Part shown: piece after piece, positions 8,308 through 14,977 of the stretch
Layout: each line of letters opens with the position of its first letter
Position numbering within the stretch: position 1 is the first letter of the stretch
DNA from: JBAJNL01 sp036881885
GTDB taxonomy: Bacteria > Pseudomonadota > Alphaproteobacteria > Holosporales > Hepatobacteraceae
Assembly: GCA_036881885.1 (NCBI GenBank)
Contig: JBAJNL010000022.1
Span: 1-21,632 of the forward strand
Direction of reading: 5' to 3'
DNA: 21,632 nucleotides
Notes under the pieces: model-generated
What the model saw: the letters and a program-made list of their open reading frames with translations, nothing else
Told to the model about the DNA's origin: nothing
Databases searched by the model: none
Position numbers and translations under genes: made by a program

Positions 8308-8348
8308 AAACGCCACTGTTTTGCCTTAAGCTTCCAGTGGCGTTTTTT
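8308..8348 (+). terminator. Rho-independent terminator after hfq
   Basis: AAACGCCACTG (8308-8318) pairs with CAGTGGCGTTT (8335-8345) across a 16-base loop, and the right arm runs into a tract of six T (8343-8348). It lies 34 bp after the hfq stop. Confidence 0.9.
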
Positions 8349-8463
8349 CTGTGGTGTGTCTTGTATAAAAAGACCATGGAAGAGCTTTTTTTCTCTCTTT
8401 TTTTAAAAATTAACCAAAAAAGACACATCATAAGGAAAAGCTTTCAGAAAAAGGAGAGCACTT

Positions 8464-8739
8464 ATGAGAGGCATGTTGCTAAAGAGTACATTGTGTGGGT
8501 TGGTGATGCTGGCTTCGTTACAAGCTGAGGCCAAAACGATGAATGCTTGTACCGACAAGTGCAAAGCGCAGTTTAATGCACAAAAAGAGCTGTACATTAA
8601 AACAAACTATCGCCGTGCAATTAAGCAGCTAAGACGGTGTGAGCGGGATTGCCGAGGAAAAGCCACGAGTCAGCGTCGTGTTTTGCCAAGGCATGTAAAG
8701 CCGATGAAACCTTTGAGGTGGGGAGTTTTTCATCACTGA
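8464..8739 (+). CDS. Small exported protein with paired CX3C motifs
   Basis: This is a 91-residue protein with a strong Shine-Dalgarno sequence (AAGGAG, seven bases before the ATG). Residues 1-23 form a Sec signal peptide ending AEA, with cleavage before Lys24. The mature part is strongly basic and has exactly four cysteines in two CX3C pairs: ACTDKC (29, 33) and RCERDC (59, 63), 25 residues apart. The stretch between them (KAQFNAQKELYIKTNYRRAI) should be helical. Such a layout suggests a disulphide-bonded helical hairpin in the oxidising periplasm, like the twin CX3C and CHCH folds of mitochondrial proteins; this is an analogy, not homology. A basic tail (64-91) follows. I recognise no family. 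The gene lies alone between the hfq terminator and a palindromic hairpin at 8746. Confidence 0.7.
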   Translation: MRGMLLKSTLCGLVMLASLQAEAKTMNACTDKCKAQFNAQKELYIKTNYRRAIKQLRRCERDCRGKATSQRRVLPRHVKPMKPLRWGVFHH

Positions 8740-8745
8740 GGACAC

Positions 8746-8776
8746 GGCCAAAAGGGCAAGAAAAGCCCTTAAGGCC
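8746..8776. other. Interrupted palindrome after the CX3C gene
   Basis: GGCCAAAAGGGC (8746-8757) is mirrored by GCCCTTAAGGCC (8765-8776) across a 7-base loop, giving a stem of 6 + 4 bp with a 2x2 internal loop. It starts 6 bp after the stop of the CX3C gene. There is no T tract, so termination here would be weak or Rho-dependent. The rest of the 8740-9046 gap holds a repeat copy and no gene. Confidence 0.5.
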
Positions 8777-8874
8777 ATAACATTTGCAGTGCGATGCTGA
8801 TAAAATCGCATCACATCGAAGAACGAAAGGCGTCATTGCTATAAGGGTTAGGGGCACGCCGCATCACTTTGCTC

Positions 8875-8998
8875 GTCATCGCGAAGGTGCGAAGCGCCCC
8901 GCGCGATCCACTTGCAAGGTACCTAAAAGAACATCTTTGGCGGCCAAAGCACACGATGGATTGCCGCGTCGGCAACAAGTTTCCTCCTCGCAGTGACG
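8875..8998 (+). repeat. Palindromic repeat element, intact copy 4
   Basis: The outer arms are GTCATCGCGAAGG on the left and, as reverse complement, GTCACTGCGAGGAGG on the right. The inner arms are GCGCGATCCACTT and ATGGATTGCCGCGTC. The loop keeps the conserved GGCCAAAGCACACG and has an extra segment of about 15 bases relative to the copies at 16657 and 16801. It lies between two convergent genes. Confidence 0.85.
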
Positions 8999-9046
8999 TT
9001 CGAGTAGCCCCAAAGGGATTCTGGCCATGATATCCCTGAAGCTCTC

Positions 9047-11443
9047 TTATTCAAGAATGCGCTTCCACCAGCTTTTTTTGCCGCCTTTGGCGGTCTTTTG
9101 ATCGGCACCCTTTTTGGCGTTTTCAGACGCTGCCACGGCTTTATCTTTGCCGTCTTTGGTGCTGATAAAGGTTAAGGTTTCCGGCAAACTCTCAGGTTTT
9201 GGCGCTGGTGCCATTTTGGGTGGCGCCTCTTGCGCAACGGCTTTGATGGCCGCTTCTTTTGCACCCTCTTTGAGGACTGTGGCACGCTTTGGGTTGTGCA
9301 GGCCAACCTTGGGCTTCATGCGCTTTTTGTTTGAAAAGTGCCGGCCATTTGGCTGCAGCTTAAGACGCGTGTTGCGCGTTGTTTTGTAAGTAACTTTTTC
9401 TTCAGCCTTGTCTTGCTCTTTAGCATCTGACGCAACCTCTTTTTGTGGCGCCTTTTTTGGAACACTTGCTTTTTCACGTTGTGCCCCAAACACCTCAAGT
9501 GTTTCATCCGCTTGCTTCACAAGTTTTAAATGGGGCACTGCCCGTTCAGCGGTTTTCTCTTGTGGACTTTGAGAAGGCTTCTTGCTATCAGCTTTACCCT
9601 TAGGCTCTTTACCTTTTTGGTTGTTTTTTGAAGATGCCTTTTGTGTGGCATTTTTTTGCGCACCAGCTTTTTGTGCTGTTTGAGAAGATGTACTGCCTTT
9701 TGTGGCGGTGCTATCCATCACAATCTGGTGTTCGGCATCAACCAGTTGTTCGTCAATATAAAAGCGAAAAGCCGTTTTGCTGTCATGCATCAGCTGCTCA
9801 AGGTAAGCGCTTTTTTCATTCAGCAAATAAACAGCGACTTCTTTCGACACATGCACCCGAAAGGGCTTGCCTTCTTTTTTGTCCAGCTTGGTCTCAAGGG
9901 CGCGCAATACAGCAAGCGCCGAAGAGGCCGCGGACGACACCGTCCCAAGACCCTTACAGCGAGGACACTGCAACCCAATGGCCTCTTGCAGCGAGGGCTT
10001 AAGGCGTTGACGCGACATCTCTAAAAGGCCAAAAGCGCTAATGCGGCTGAGCTGTATTCTGGCGCGATCGGCGCTAAGTGCTTTTTCCAGGCGACGTTCA
10101 ACTTGTGCGTTGTGCCTGTTGTGGTCCATGTCGATAAAGTCGATGACAACCAAGCCACCCACGTCGCGCAACCTCAGCTGCCGGGCAATTTCGTCCGCTG
10201 CCTCAAGATTAGTTTTAAGGGCTGTGGCGTGAATGTCTCGCTCACGTGTCGAACGCCCCGAGTTAACATCAATCGCCGTCAACGCCTCGGTGGTGCCAAA
10301 TACAAGGTAGCCGCCTGATGGCAACTTGCACAAAGGCGTGTGCACGGCTGCAATTTTTTCTTCAACGCTGTGCGCCTGAAACAACGGCGTAGCTGCCTCT
10401 TGATACAGCTTTACCTTTTTCAGATGAGAGGGAAGCAGCTTGCCCATCAAGGCTCGTGCCTCTTTATAACCATCCTCGCCTTGCACCCAAACGGTATCCA
10501 CATCGCGCGTGTAAAGATCGCGCAGTGTTTTTGTAATAATGTTGCCTTCCTCGTAAATCATGGCAGGCGCCGAGCTAGCAACGGTTTTCTCGCGAATTTC
10601 TTCCCACGTTTTAAACAAATAGTCGTAATCTTTTTTGATATCGGCTTTTGTGCGTCCCACGGCTGCGGTGCGCAAAATCACACCCATGCCTTGGGGAATA
10701 TCAAGTTCGGCCACAAGGCCCTTGAGGCGTTTGCGTTCTTTAACATCGGTAATTTTACGTGAAATGCCGCCACCTTTAGGAGTGTTGGGCATTAAAACGC
10801 AATAGCGGCCCGGCAACGACAAATATGTTGTCAGCGCCGCACCCTTTGTACCGCGCGGATCTTTGGCCACCTGCACCAACATCAGCTGTCGTTTTTGAAC
10901 AACCTCTTGAATTTTATATTTTTTCAAGATGTTCTTCTTTAAACGCACATCTTCAGTGTCTGTGGACTCGTCATCGCTTGCCTTACTGGCCTCTTTCGTG
11001 TCATCAGACGTGGTGTCAGAGGCCGCATCAGAGGCATCACCCTCAACAGGTGTGCCGGCATCAACTGCCTCAAACATTAAAGCGCCTGCGTCATCGTCAG
11101 CTTCTGAGGTGTCTGTCACCTCTTTGGGGACGTCGTCCGAGGCCTCTTTTGATGTTTGCGAAAGCGCCTCTAGCAAAGCCTTTTGATCTTCCACAGGCAC
11201 ACGATAATAATCGGGATGTATTTCGTTAAAGGCTAAAAAGCCATCTTTGCCAATACCAAAGTCTAAAAAGCCCGCCTGAAGAGATGGCTCAATGCGTTCG
11301 GTACGCGCAAGATAAATATTGCCCTTCAGCGAGCGATTTGATGTTGTTTCGTGCTCAAAACTTTCAAGCGAGCCGTCGTTCGTAAGCACTGCAACCCGTG
11401 ATTCTTCGGGATGCAGGGTGTCGATCAGAATTTTTTTTGTCAT
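9047..11443 (-). CDS. rne: Ribonuclease E
   Basis: RNase E is the endonuclease that starts mRNA decay and processes rRNA and tRNA. From the ATG at 11443 the protein has 798 residues; GAAGGA 11 bases upstream supports this start over an in-frame TTG at 11452. It contains the S1 region interrupted by an acidic Ser/Asp/Glu-rich insertion (about 95-165), typical of alphaproteobacteria. The 5'-sensor and DNase I-like parts follow, with catalytic Asp in AIDVNSGRST (about 392) and VVIDFIDMD (about 435), then the zinc link CPRCKGLG (about 493). From about 580 the protein is a disordered Lys/Ala/Gln-rich scaffold that ends KKSWWKRILE. This Trp-Trp end resembles the GWW motif by which Caulobacter RNase E binds PNPase. 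A terminator-like hairpin lies 46 bp upstream in the leader. Confidence 0.97.
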   Translation of the reverse strand: MTKKILIDTLHPEESRVAVLTNDGSLESFEHETTSNRSLKGNIYLARTERIEPSLQAGFLDFGIGKDGFLAFNEIHPDYYRVPVEDQKALLEALSQTSKEASDDVPKEVTDTSEADDDAGALMFEAVDAGTPVEGDASDAASDTTSDDTKEASKASDDESTDTEDVRLKKNILKKYKIQEVVQKRQLMLVQVAKDPRGTKGAALTTYLSLPGRYCVLMPNTPKGGGISRKITDVKERKRLKGLVAELDIPQGMGVILRTAAVGRTKADIKKDYDYLFKTWEEIREKTVASSAPAMIYEEGNIITKTLRDLYTRDVDTVWVQGEDGYKEARALMGKLLPSHLKKVKLYQEAATPLFQAHSVEEKIAAVHTPLCKLPSGGYLVFGTTEALTAIDVNSGRSTRERDIHATALKTNLEAADEIARQLRLRDVGGLVVIDFIDMDHNRHNAQVERRLEKALSADRARIQLSRISAFGLLEMSRQRLKPSLQEAIGLQCPRCKGLGTVSSAASSALAVLRALETKLDKKEGKPFRVHVSKEVAVYLLNEKSAYLEQLMHDSKTAFRFYIDEQLVDAEHQIVMDSTATKGSTSSQTAQKAGAQKNATQKASSKNNQKGKEPKGKADSKKPSQSPQEKTAERAVPHLKLVKQADETLEVFGAQREKASVPKKAPQKEVASDAKEQDKAEEKVTYKTTRNTRLKLQPNGRHFSNKKRMKPKVGLHNPKRATVLKEGAKEAAIKAVAQEAPPKMAPAPKPESLPETLTFISTKDGKDKAVAASENAKKGADQKTAKGGKKSWWKRILE

Positions 11444-11488
11444 ATAAAGCAAGATCCTTCAAAAAAAGGGACGCATGCTTTAACACAG

Positions 11489-11520
11489 AAAAAAACGGGC
11501 TATCAAAAAACCAGCCGTTT
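11489..11520 (-). terminator. Terminator-like hairpin in the rne leader
   Basis: Read on the minus strand, AAACGGCT (11520-11513) pairs with AGCCCGTTT (11501-11493) with one bulged C, and the right arm runs into seven T (11495-11489). It points towards rne and ends 46 bp before its ATG. It could end an upstream minus-strand transcript or act as an attenuator of rne. Confidence 0.65.
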
Positions 11521-11697
11521 GAACAAAAAACTTGAAAGCCTTTAATAATTCTTGCTTTTAAAAGAGAAATCTTTTTAAAGAACACACAAAAAACGTGTGC
11601 ACTCAAGCTAAGAAGCGGCAAAAAAGTCATGCGTTACCCTAAAGATACGAAACTGTCGTTTCCTAAAATAATGTGCCCTATCTTAACGTTTTTTTGC

Positions 11698-11895
11698 TCA
11701 AAACACAAGCTCTTCTCTCTCGCTGCTGCCGTAACGGGCGATGGTGTTTAGGTTGTCTTTGCAAGATACGGCTTGCAAAGGCGCGATTTCCACCACATCG
11801 TCATTGCAGTAAAAAAGATCTGACGGCGCGCCATGGCTGTCAACAAAAACACAAAAATATTGTTTTCTTGACTTTTTGTGATAATATTTTGCCAA
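11698..11895 (-). pseudogene. Possible small gene or frameshifted remnant
   Basis: This 65-residue frame reads like real protein (QYFCVFVDSHGAPSDLF, then CNDDVVEIAPL, then DNLNTIARYG) with codons similar to its neighbours, but its only start is a TTG without a Shine-Dalgarno sequence. In a neighbouring frame an ATG at 11915 begins MHFIETYWQNIITKS and runs alongside, so a single frameshift in the A/T-rich stretch near 11850-11880 could join the two into one protein of about 70 residues. I recognise no family. The first part overlaps the promoter of the F-box gene, which argues for a decaying remnant or chance. If transcribed, the hairpin at 11489-11520 could be its terminator. Confidence 0.3.
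11860..11887 (+). promoter_or_regulatory. Promoter of the F-box/LRR gene (extended -10)
   Basis: TTGTTT (11860-11865) and TAATAT (11882-11887) are 16 bp apart, and the -10 box is preceded by TGA, giving the extended form TG-N-TAATAT. Transcription would start near 11894 and leave a leader of about 29 bases before the ATG at 11923. Confidence 0.6.
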
Positions 11896-11922
11896 TAAGT
11901 TTCAATGAAGTGCATGTTTTAA

Positions 11923-13617
11923 ATGGCTTGTCGTATTTTTTTTATTTCACTTTGGACAATCTTTTGTCAAACCCTTTCTTTTGCCACACTTGTGGCCGTC
12001 ACACCTTCGCGGACACCAGATGGCAGCCATGCTTTGCCGCCGCTTCCCGGATGGATGCTGCAAACAGCTCCTGCACAAACCACACACATAGCATCTGAAA
12101 GCCAGCGGCCAGCCAAAAAACAACGTCTTGAATCTACAAATCCTGCAACAGTCACGCCTCAAAAAACAGCACTGACCTTGCAACACACCTCTTCTCACAC
12201 CGCCAGCTCTTTGTCCGCCAGCTCTTTGTCAGGTGCTGCAACACCTCCACCTATCTTTGCACTACCAAATGATATACTGGAGATGATTTTAGCTTATTGC
12301 CTGGCCGGTCAAGAGCCTGGAACCTTGGGCAAGTGGCGCGCTGTGTGCAAGCGCTTTCGTGATGTGTGTGATCACGTGTTCCCCCTGAACAAAATGCATA
12401 TTAAACCTCAATCTCTTGACCAATTTAGAAGATTTACAAACAATGCAACGCTGATGCAAACCTTTTGTGCTGGCATGCACTTTACTGAAACGGTCGGAAC
12501 AGAGCTTTTAAAAAGCAAGCGGCAACAGTACCAGCGTGCTGCCGAAAATGGCAAATTGCCAGCTCAACTGAAACCAACAAAGCGTGAGAAGGCAATAGCC
12601 GCTTACCACAAACGTGGCGGTACCGTTCACTTAAGCTTACCCCAGCGACTGCATACAAGCTTAGAACCAGTCAATCGTTTAAACCTGCCGCTTACCTCTT
12701 TGAACATCTCTGATTGGTATTGTCTTGAAAATCTAGACGGTATTCAGACATTTTCTCACCTGACCCACTTAGTGCTTCGTTACTGCCTACAGGTTCAGAC
12801 GCTTCAGCCCCTTGGCTATCTTAAAAACCTTCACAATTTATCACTTTTTAAATGCAAGCGTCTGAAAACGCTTCAAGGGATTGGCCAGTGCAAAAAGCTT
12901 GAGGTTTTCAAGGCACAACGGCTTGAAGTGCTGCAAGACAGCACCGGCTTAAATCAGTGCCCCCTTAAAGTAATTCACCTTGACAATCTGCTACAACTAC
13001 AAGAAACCAGCCACTTACTTGAAACCCTAACACAACTAGAAGAGTTAAGTGTCAAGCAGTGCGGAGGCCTAATGGGCACGCTTGCTATCAACACACCACA
13101 CTTGAAGAAACTTTTGTTAAACCGCTGTCCTTTTCTTAAAAAAGTTTTTTTTCAAGAAACACTGCACGACCTACACAGCATAGATATTAGTGACTGTAAC
13201 ACACTGGAAAATCTGATGCTGCTTAATAACTGCAAGCAACTACACCAGTTGTCTGTGAAAGTTTGTCACCAATTTAAAACATTTGGTATGTGCGAGTCCT
13301 TAAAGCAGGTGCACATGAAAGACTGCCGAAGCTTTGTTGACATAACTCCTTTGGGTGCCTGCAAACAACTAAGCCATCTGAACCTTGAAGAGATGCCGCA
13401 CACGATTTATGAAAACTTAGACACCCTAGCCTTATGGAACGCTCTAACGCATCTTGAGCTACACGACACCGCGATGTTACCGGGGTCAACACTTTTCAAA
13501 CAACTGCAAAAGCTATCCTCTTTAAAAAGGGTCACAGTTGTACCCAAACCCCAGAATGCCGAAGCGATCATCGCTTATTGCAAAGCGCAAAACATTCAAG
13601 TGGTGTTTACAGCGTAA
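11923..13617 (+). CDS. Exported F-box and leucine-rich-repeat protein, putative host-directed effector
   Basis: This is a 564-residue protein. Residues 1-21 look like a Sec signal peptide (MACRIFFISLWTIFCQTLSFA). A Ser/Thr/Pro/Gln-rich linker (about 28-108) follows and includes a basic PAKKQRL (63-69). An F-box occupies about 110-153: IFALPNDILEMILAYCL with the Leu114-Pro115 pair, then WRAVCKRFRDVC. From about 233 to 550 there are roughly 12 leucine-rich repeats of 20-26 residues (LTHLVLRYC, LHNLSLFKC, LEELSVKQC, LHSIDISDC and others), many with Cys at the end of the strand. In eukaryotes F-box proteins link substrates to Skp1-Cullin ubiquitin ligases, with the LRR binding the substrate. The same pairing is known in the GALA effectors of Ralstonia. 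I infer a protein that redirects host ubiquitination. It has its own promoter, and its 3' end overlaps the next, convergent gene by 11 bp. Confidence 0.88.
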   Translation: MACRIFFISLWTIFCQTLSFATLVAVTPSRTPDGSHALPPLPGWMLQTAPAQTTHIASESQRPAKKQRLESTNPATVTPQKTALTLQHTSSHTASSLSASSLSGAATPPPIFALPNDILEMILAYCLAGQEPGTLGKWRAVCKRFRDVCDHVFPLNKMHIKPQSLDQFRRFTNNATLMQTFCAGMHFTETVGTELLKSKRQQYQRAAENGKLPAQLKPTKREKAIAAYHKRGGTVHLSLPQRLHTSLEPVNRLNLPLTSLNISDWYCLENLDGIQTFSHLTHLVLRYCLQVQTLQPLGYLKNLHNLSLFKCKRLKTLQGIGQCKKLEVFKAQRLEVLQDSTGLNQCPLKVIHLDNLLQLQETSHLLETLTQLEELSVKQCGGLMGTLAINTPHLKKLLLNRCPFLKKVFFQETLHDLHSIDISDCNTLENLMLLNNCKQLHQLSVKVCHQFKTFGMCESLKQVHMKDCRSFVDITPLGACKQLSHLNLEEMPHTIYENLDTLALWNALTHLELHDTAMLPGSTLFKQLQKLSSLKRVTVVPKPQNAEAIIAYCKAQNIQVVFTA

Positions 13618-14830
13618 GCAAATCGTCGATACTTTCAGGCGCGCCCATTTGGCGACGGCGGGCAATCACCGGGACTCTCTTAGAAAGAGACTGCTTTTTG
13701 GGCATTCGCTTTGGCGAGCTGGGCCGCAAGCGCACCGACCTTAAGACAGGCCCTTTTTTGATATTACGCGCGGGCTGGTGGATATAAACACGATCGGGAC
13801 CTTGCGTGCGCTTTTGATAACGAACACGTATCTGCTTTGATGACTTAAACGGCGCCGGCACCTTTTGCTGCAACATTTTGGCGCATTTCACAAAGCCCAT
13901 CTCAATCAACGATGTCATGTGACGATCACGCCACTTTGCCGTTTTGCCGCCAATGACCACCCCTACTAATCGCTTACCATTGCGTTTGGCAGATGTGACA
14001 AGATTAAATCCCGAGCGCCTGATATAGCCCGTCTTCAAGCCGTCCACGCCATGAATACGCCCCACAAGCCTGTTGTGGGTTTTATAAAGCTGGCCTTTGT
14101 ATGAAAAGCGGCGGCGCTTAAAATAGTGGTACTCATGGGGAAAATGCTTAATCAGATGCACCGCCAAGCGCGCCATGTCGTGCGCCGTTGTGGTTTGCTT
14201 GGGGTGATAAAGACCCGAGGCATTGTGAAAGGTGGTGTTTCTTAAACCCAGCTGCTTTGCTTTTTGCGTCATCAAACGGGCAAAACGTCCCTCGCTGCCG
14301 CCAACGGCCTCGGCCAACACCACAGCGCTATCATTGGCCGATCGGCATACAAGCGACAAAATGGCTTGCTCAACACTGATACGGTCGCCGGCTTTAAGCT
14401 TGATGTTGGATGGCTCTTGCCTTGCCGCATGGAGCGAGACACGAATACGCTGATGCCGACCCAGCTTTTTACGACGCAAAGCGTCAAACACCATGTAAAG
14501 CGTCATCATTTTGGTCAGTGATGCAGGGTATACCTTGGTGCGCGATGAACGCTGATGCAAAATACGCCCCGAGTGTGCATCCATCACAATCGAGGCGTAA
14601 GGACGCGTGATTTTCTTTTTAGCGCTTAACGCACTGGCAAAAAGAAGCGCCCCGACAAAAAGCAAAAGGCCACAAAGATGAAAAAAATGATCAGGCAGCA
14701 GCGTGCAAAAAAAGGTCTTTTTTGAAGCATCCCATTTTAAAAAGCGTAACGACACAACCGACCACCAAACCAAGCGCACTTTTTTTATCTTCGCAAAGTA
14801 ACAGGTGTGTTTTTCATCTGCTACATTCAT
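13607..14830 (-). CDS. D-alanyl-D-alanine carboxypeptidase (PBP5 / DacF type)
   Basis: This serine peptidase trims the terminal D-Ala from wall pentapeptides in the periplasm. All three active-site motifs are present: SLTK (Ser104, Lys107), SAN (164-166) and KTG (266-268), together with PYASIVMDAHSGRIL at the start of the domain. A hydrophobic segment at about 51-69 ends ALSA and is the signal peptide or anchor. It is preceded by an unusually long 50-residue N-terminus, so the true start may be internal, for example a GTG near residue 26; no start has a good Shine-Dalgarno sequence. After the catalytic domain (to about 310) comes a Lys/Arg-rich tail without a recognisable PBP5 C-terminal domain. 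The gene is divergent from amn and overlaps the F-box gene tail to tail. Confidence 0.92.
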   Translation of the reverse strand: MNVADEKHTCYFAKIKKVRLVWWSVVSLRFLKWDASKKTFFCTLLPDHFFHLCGLLLFVGALLFASALSAKKKITRPYASIVMDAHSGRILHQRSSRTKVYPASLTKMMTLYMVFDALRRKKLGRHQRIRVSLHAARQEPSNIKLKAGDRISVEQAILSLVCRSANDSAVVLAEAVGGSEGRFARLMTQKAKQLGLRNTTFHNASGLYHPKQTTTAHDMARLAVHLIKHFPHEYHYFKRRRFSYKGQLYKTHNRLVGRIHGVDGLKTGYIRRSGFNLVTSAKRNGKRLVGVVIGGKTAKWRDRHMTSLIEMGFVKCAKMLQQKVPAPFKSSKQIRVRYQKRTQGPDRVYIHQPARNIKKGPVLRSVRLRPSSPKRMPKKQSLSKRVPVIARRRQMGAPESIDDLLTL

Positions 14831-14977
14831 TTATGATTGTAAGATCGAAAGGCTTTTAAATATATTAAGGCGCTTTGGCCGCTGATAAAAGGGGTTTGTT
14901 TTCTTTTTGTTTTTTGTAAAACTATCTTTATTGCCCTCAACGCGCTACACTGCCCGCATGCAAATAATGGAGCTTTT

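Larger units (their letters stand above)
11453..11922. other. rne / F-box intergenic region
   Basis: This 470-bp gap holds the rne-leader hairpin, a small hairpin GAAACTGTCGTTTC (11650-11663), a possible small minus-strand gene (11698-11895) and the plus-strand promoter of the F-box gene (11860-11887). I could not identify a convincing promoter for rne. Confidence 0.5.

Noticed and set aside
9628..10762. Long plus-strand open frames opposite rne (9628-10002, 9641-10024, 10340-10762)
   Set aside because: They lie wholly inside the RNase E catalytic and scaffold coding region, have no Shine-Dalgarno sequences, and their composition is that of an antisense shadow.
11364..11630. 88-residue minus-strand frame running over the rne start
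   Set aside because: It overlaps the rne N-terminus in another frame, spans the leader hairpin and has no plausible start signal.
11673..12098. 141-residue plus-strand frame before and into the F-box gene
   Set aside because: The F-box gene frame is supported by a signal peptide and domains; this one crosses its promoter and has a random composition.
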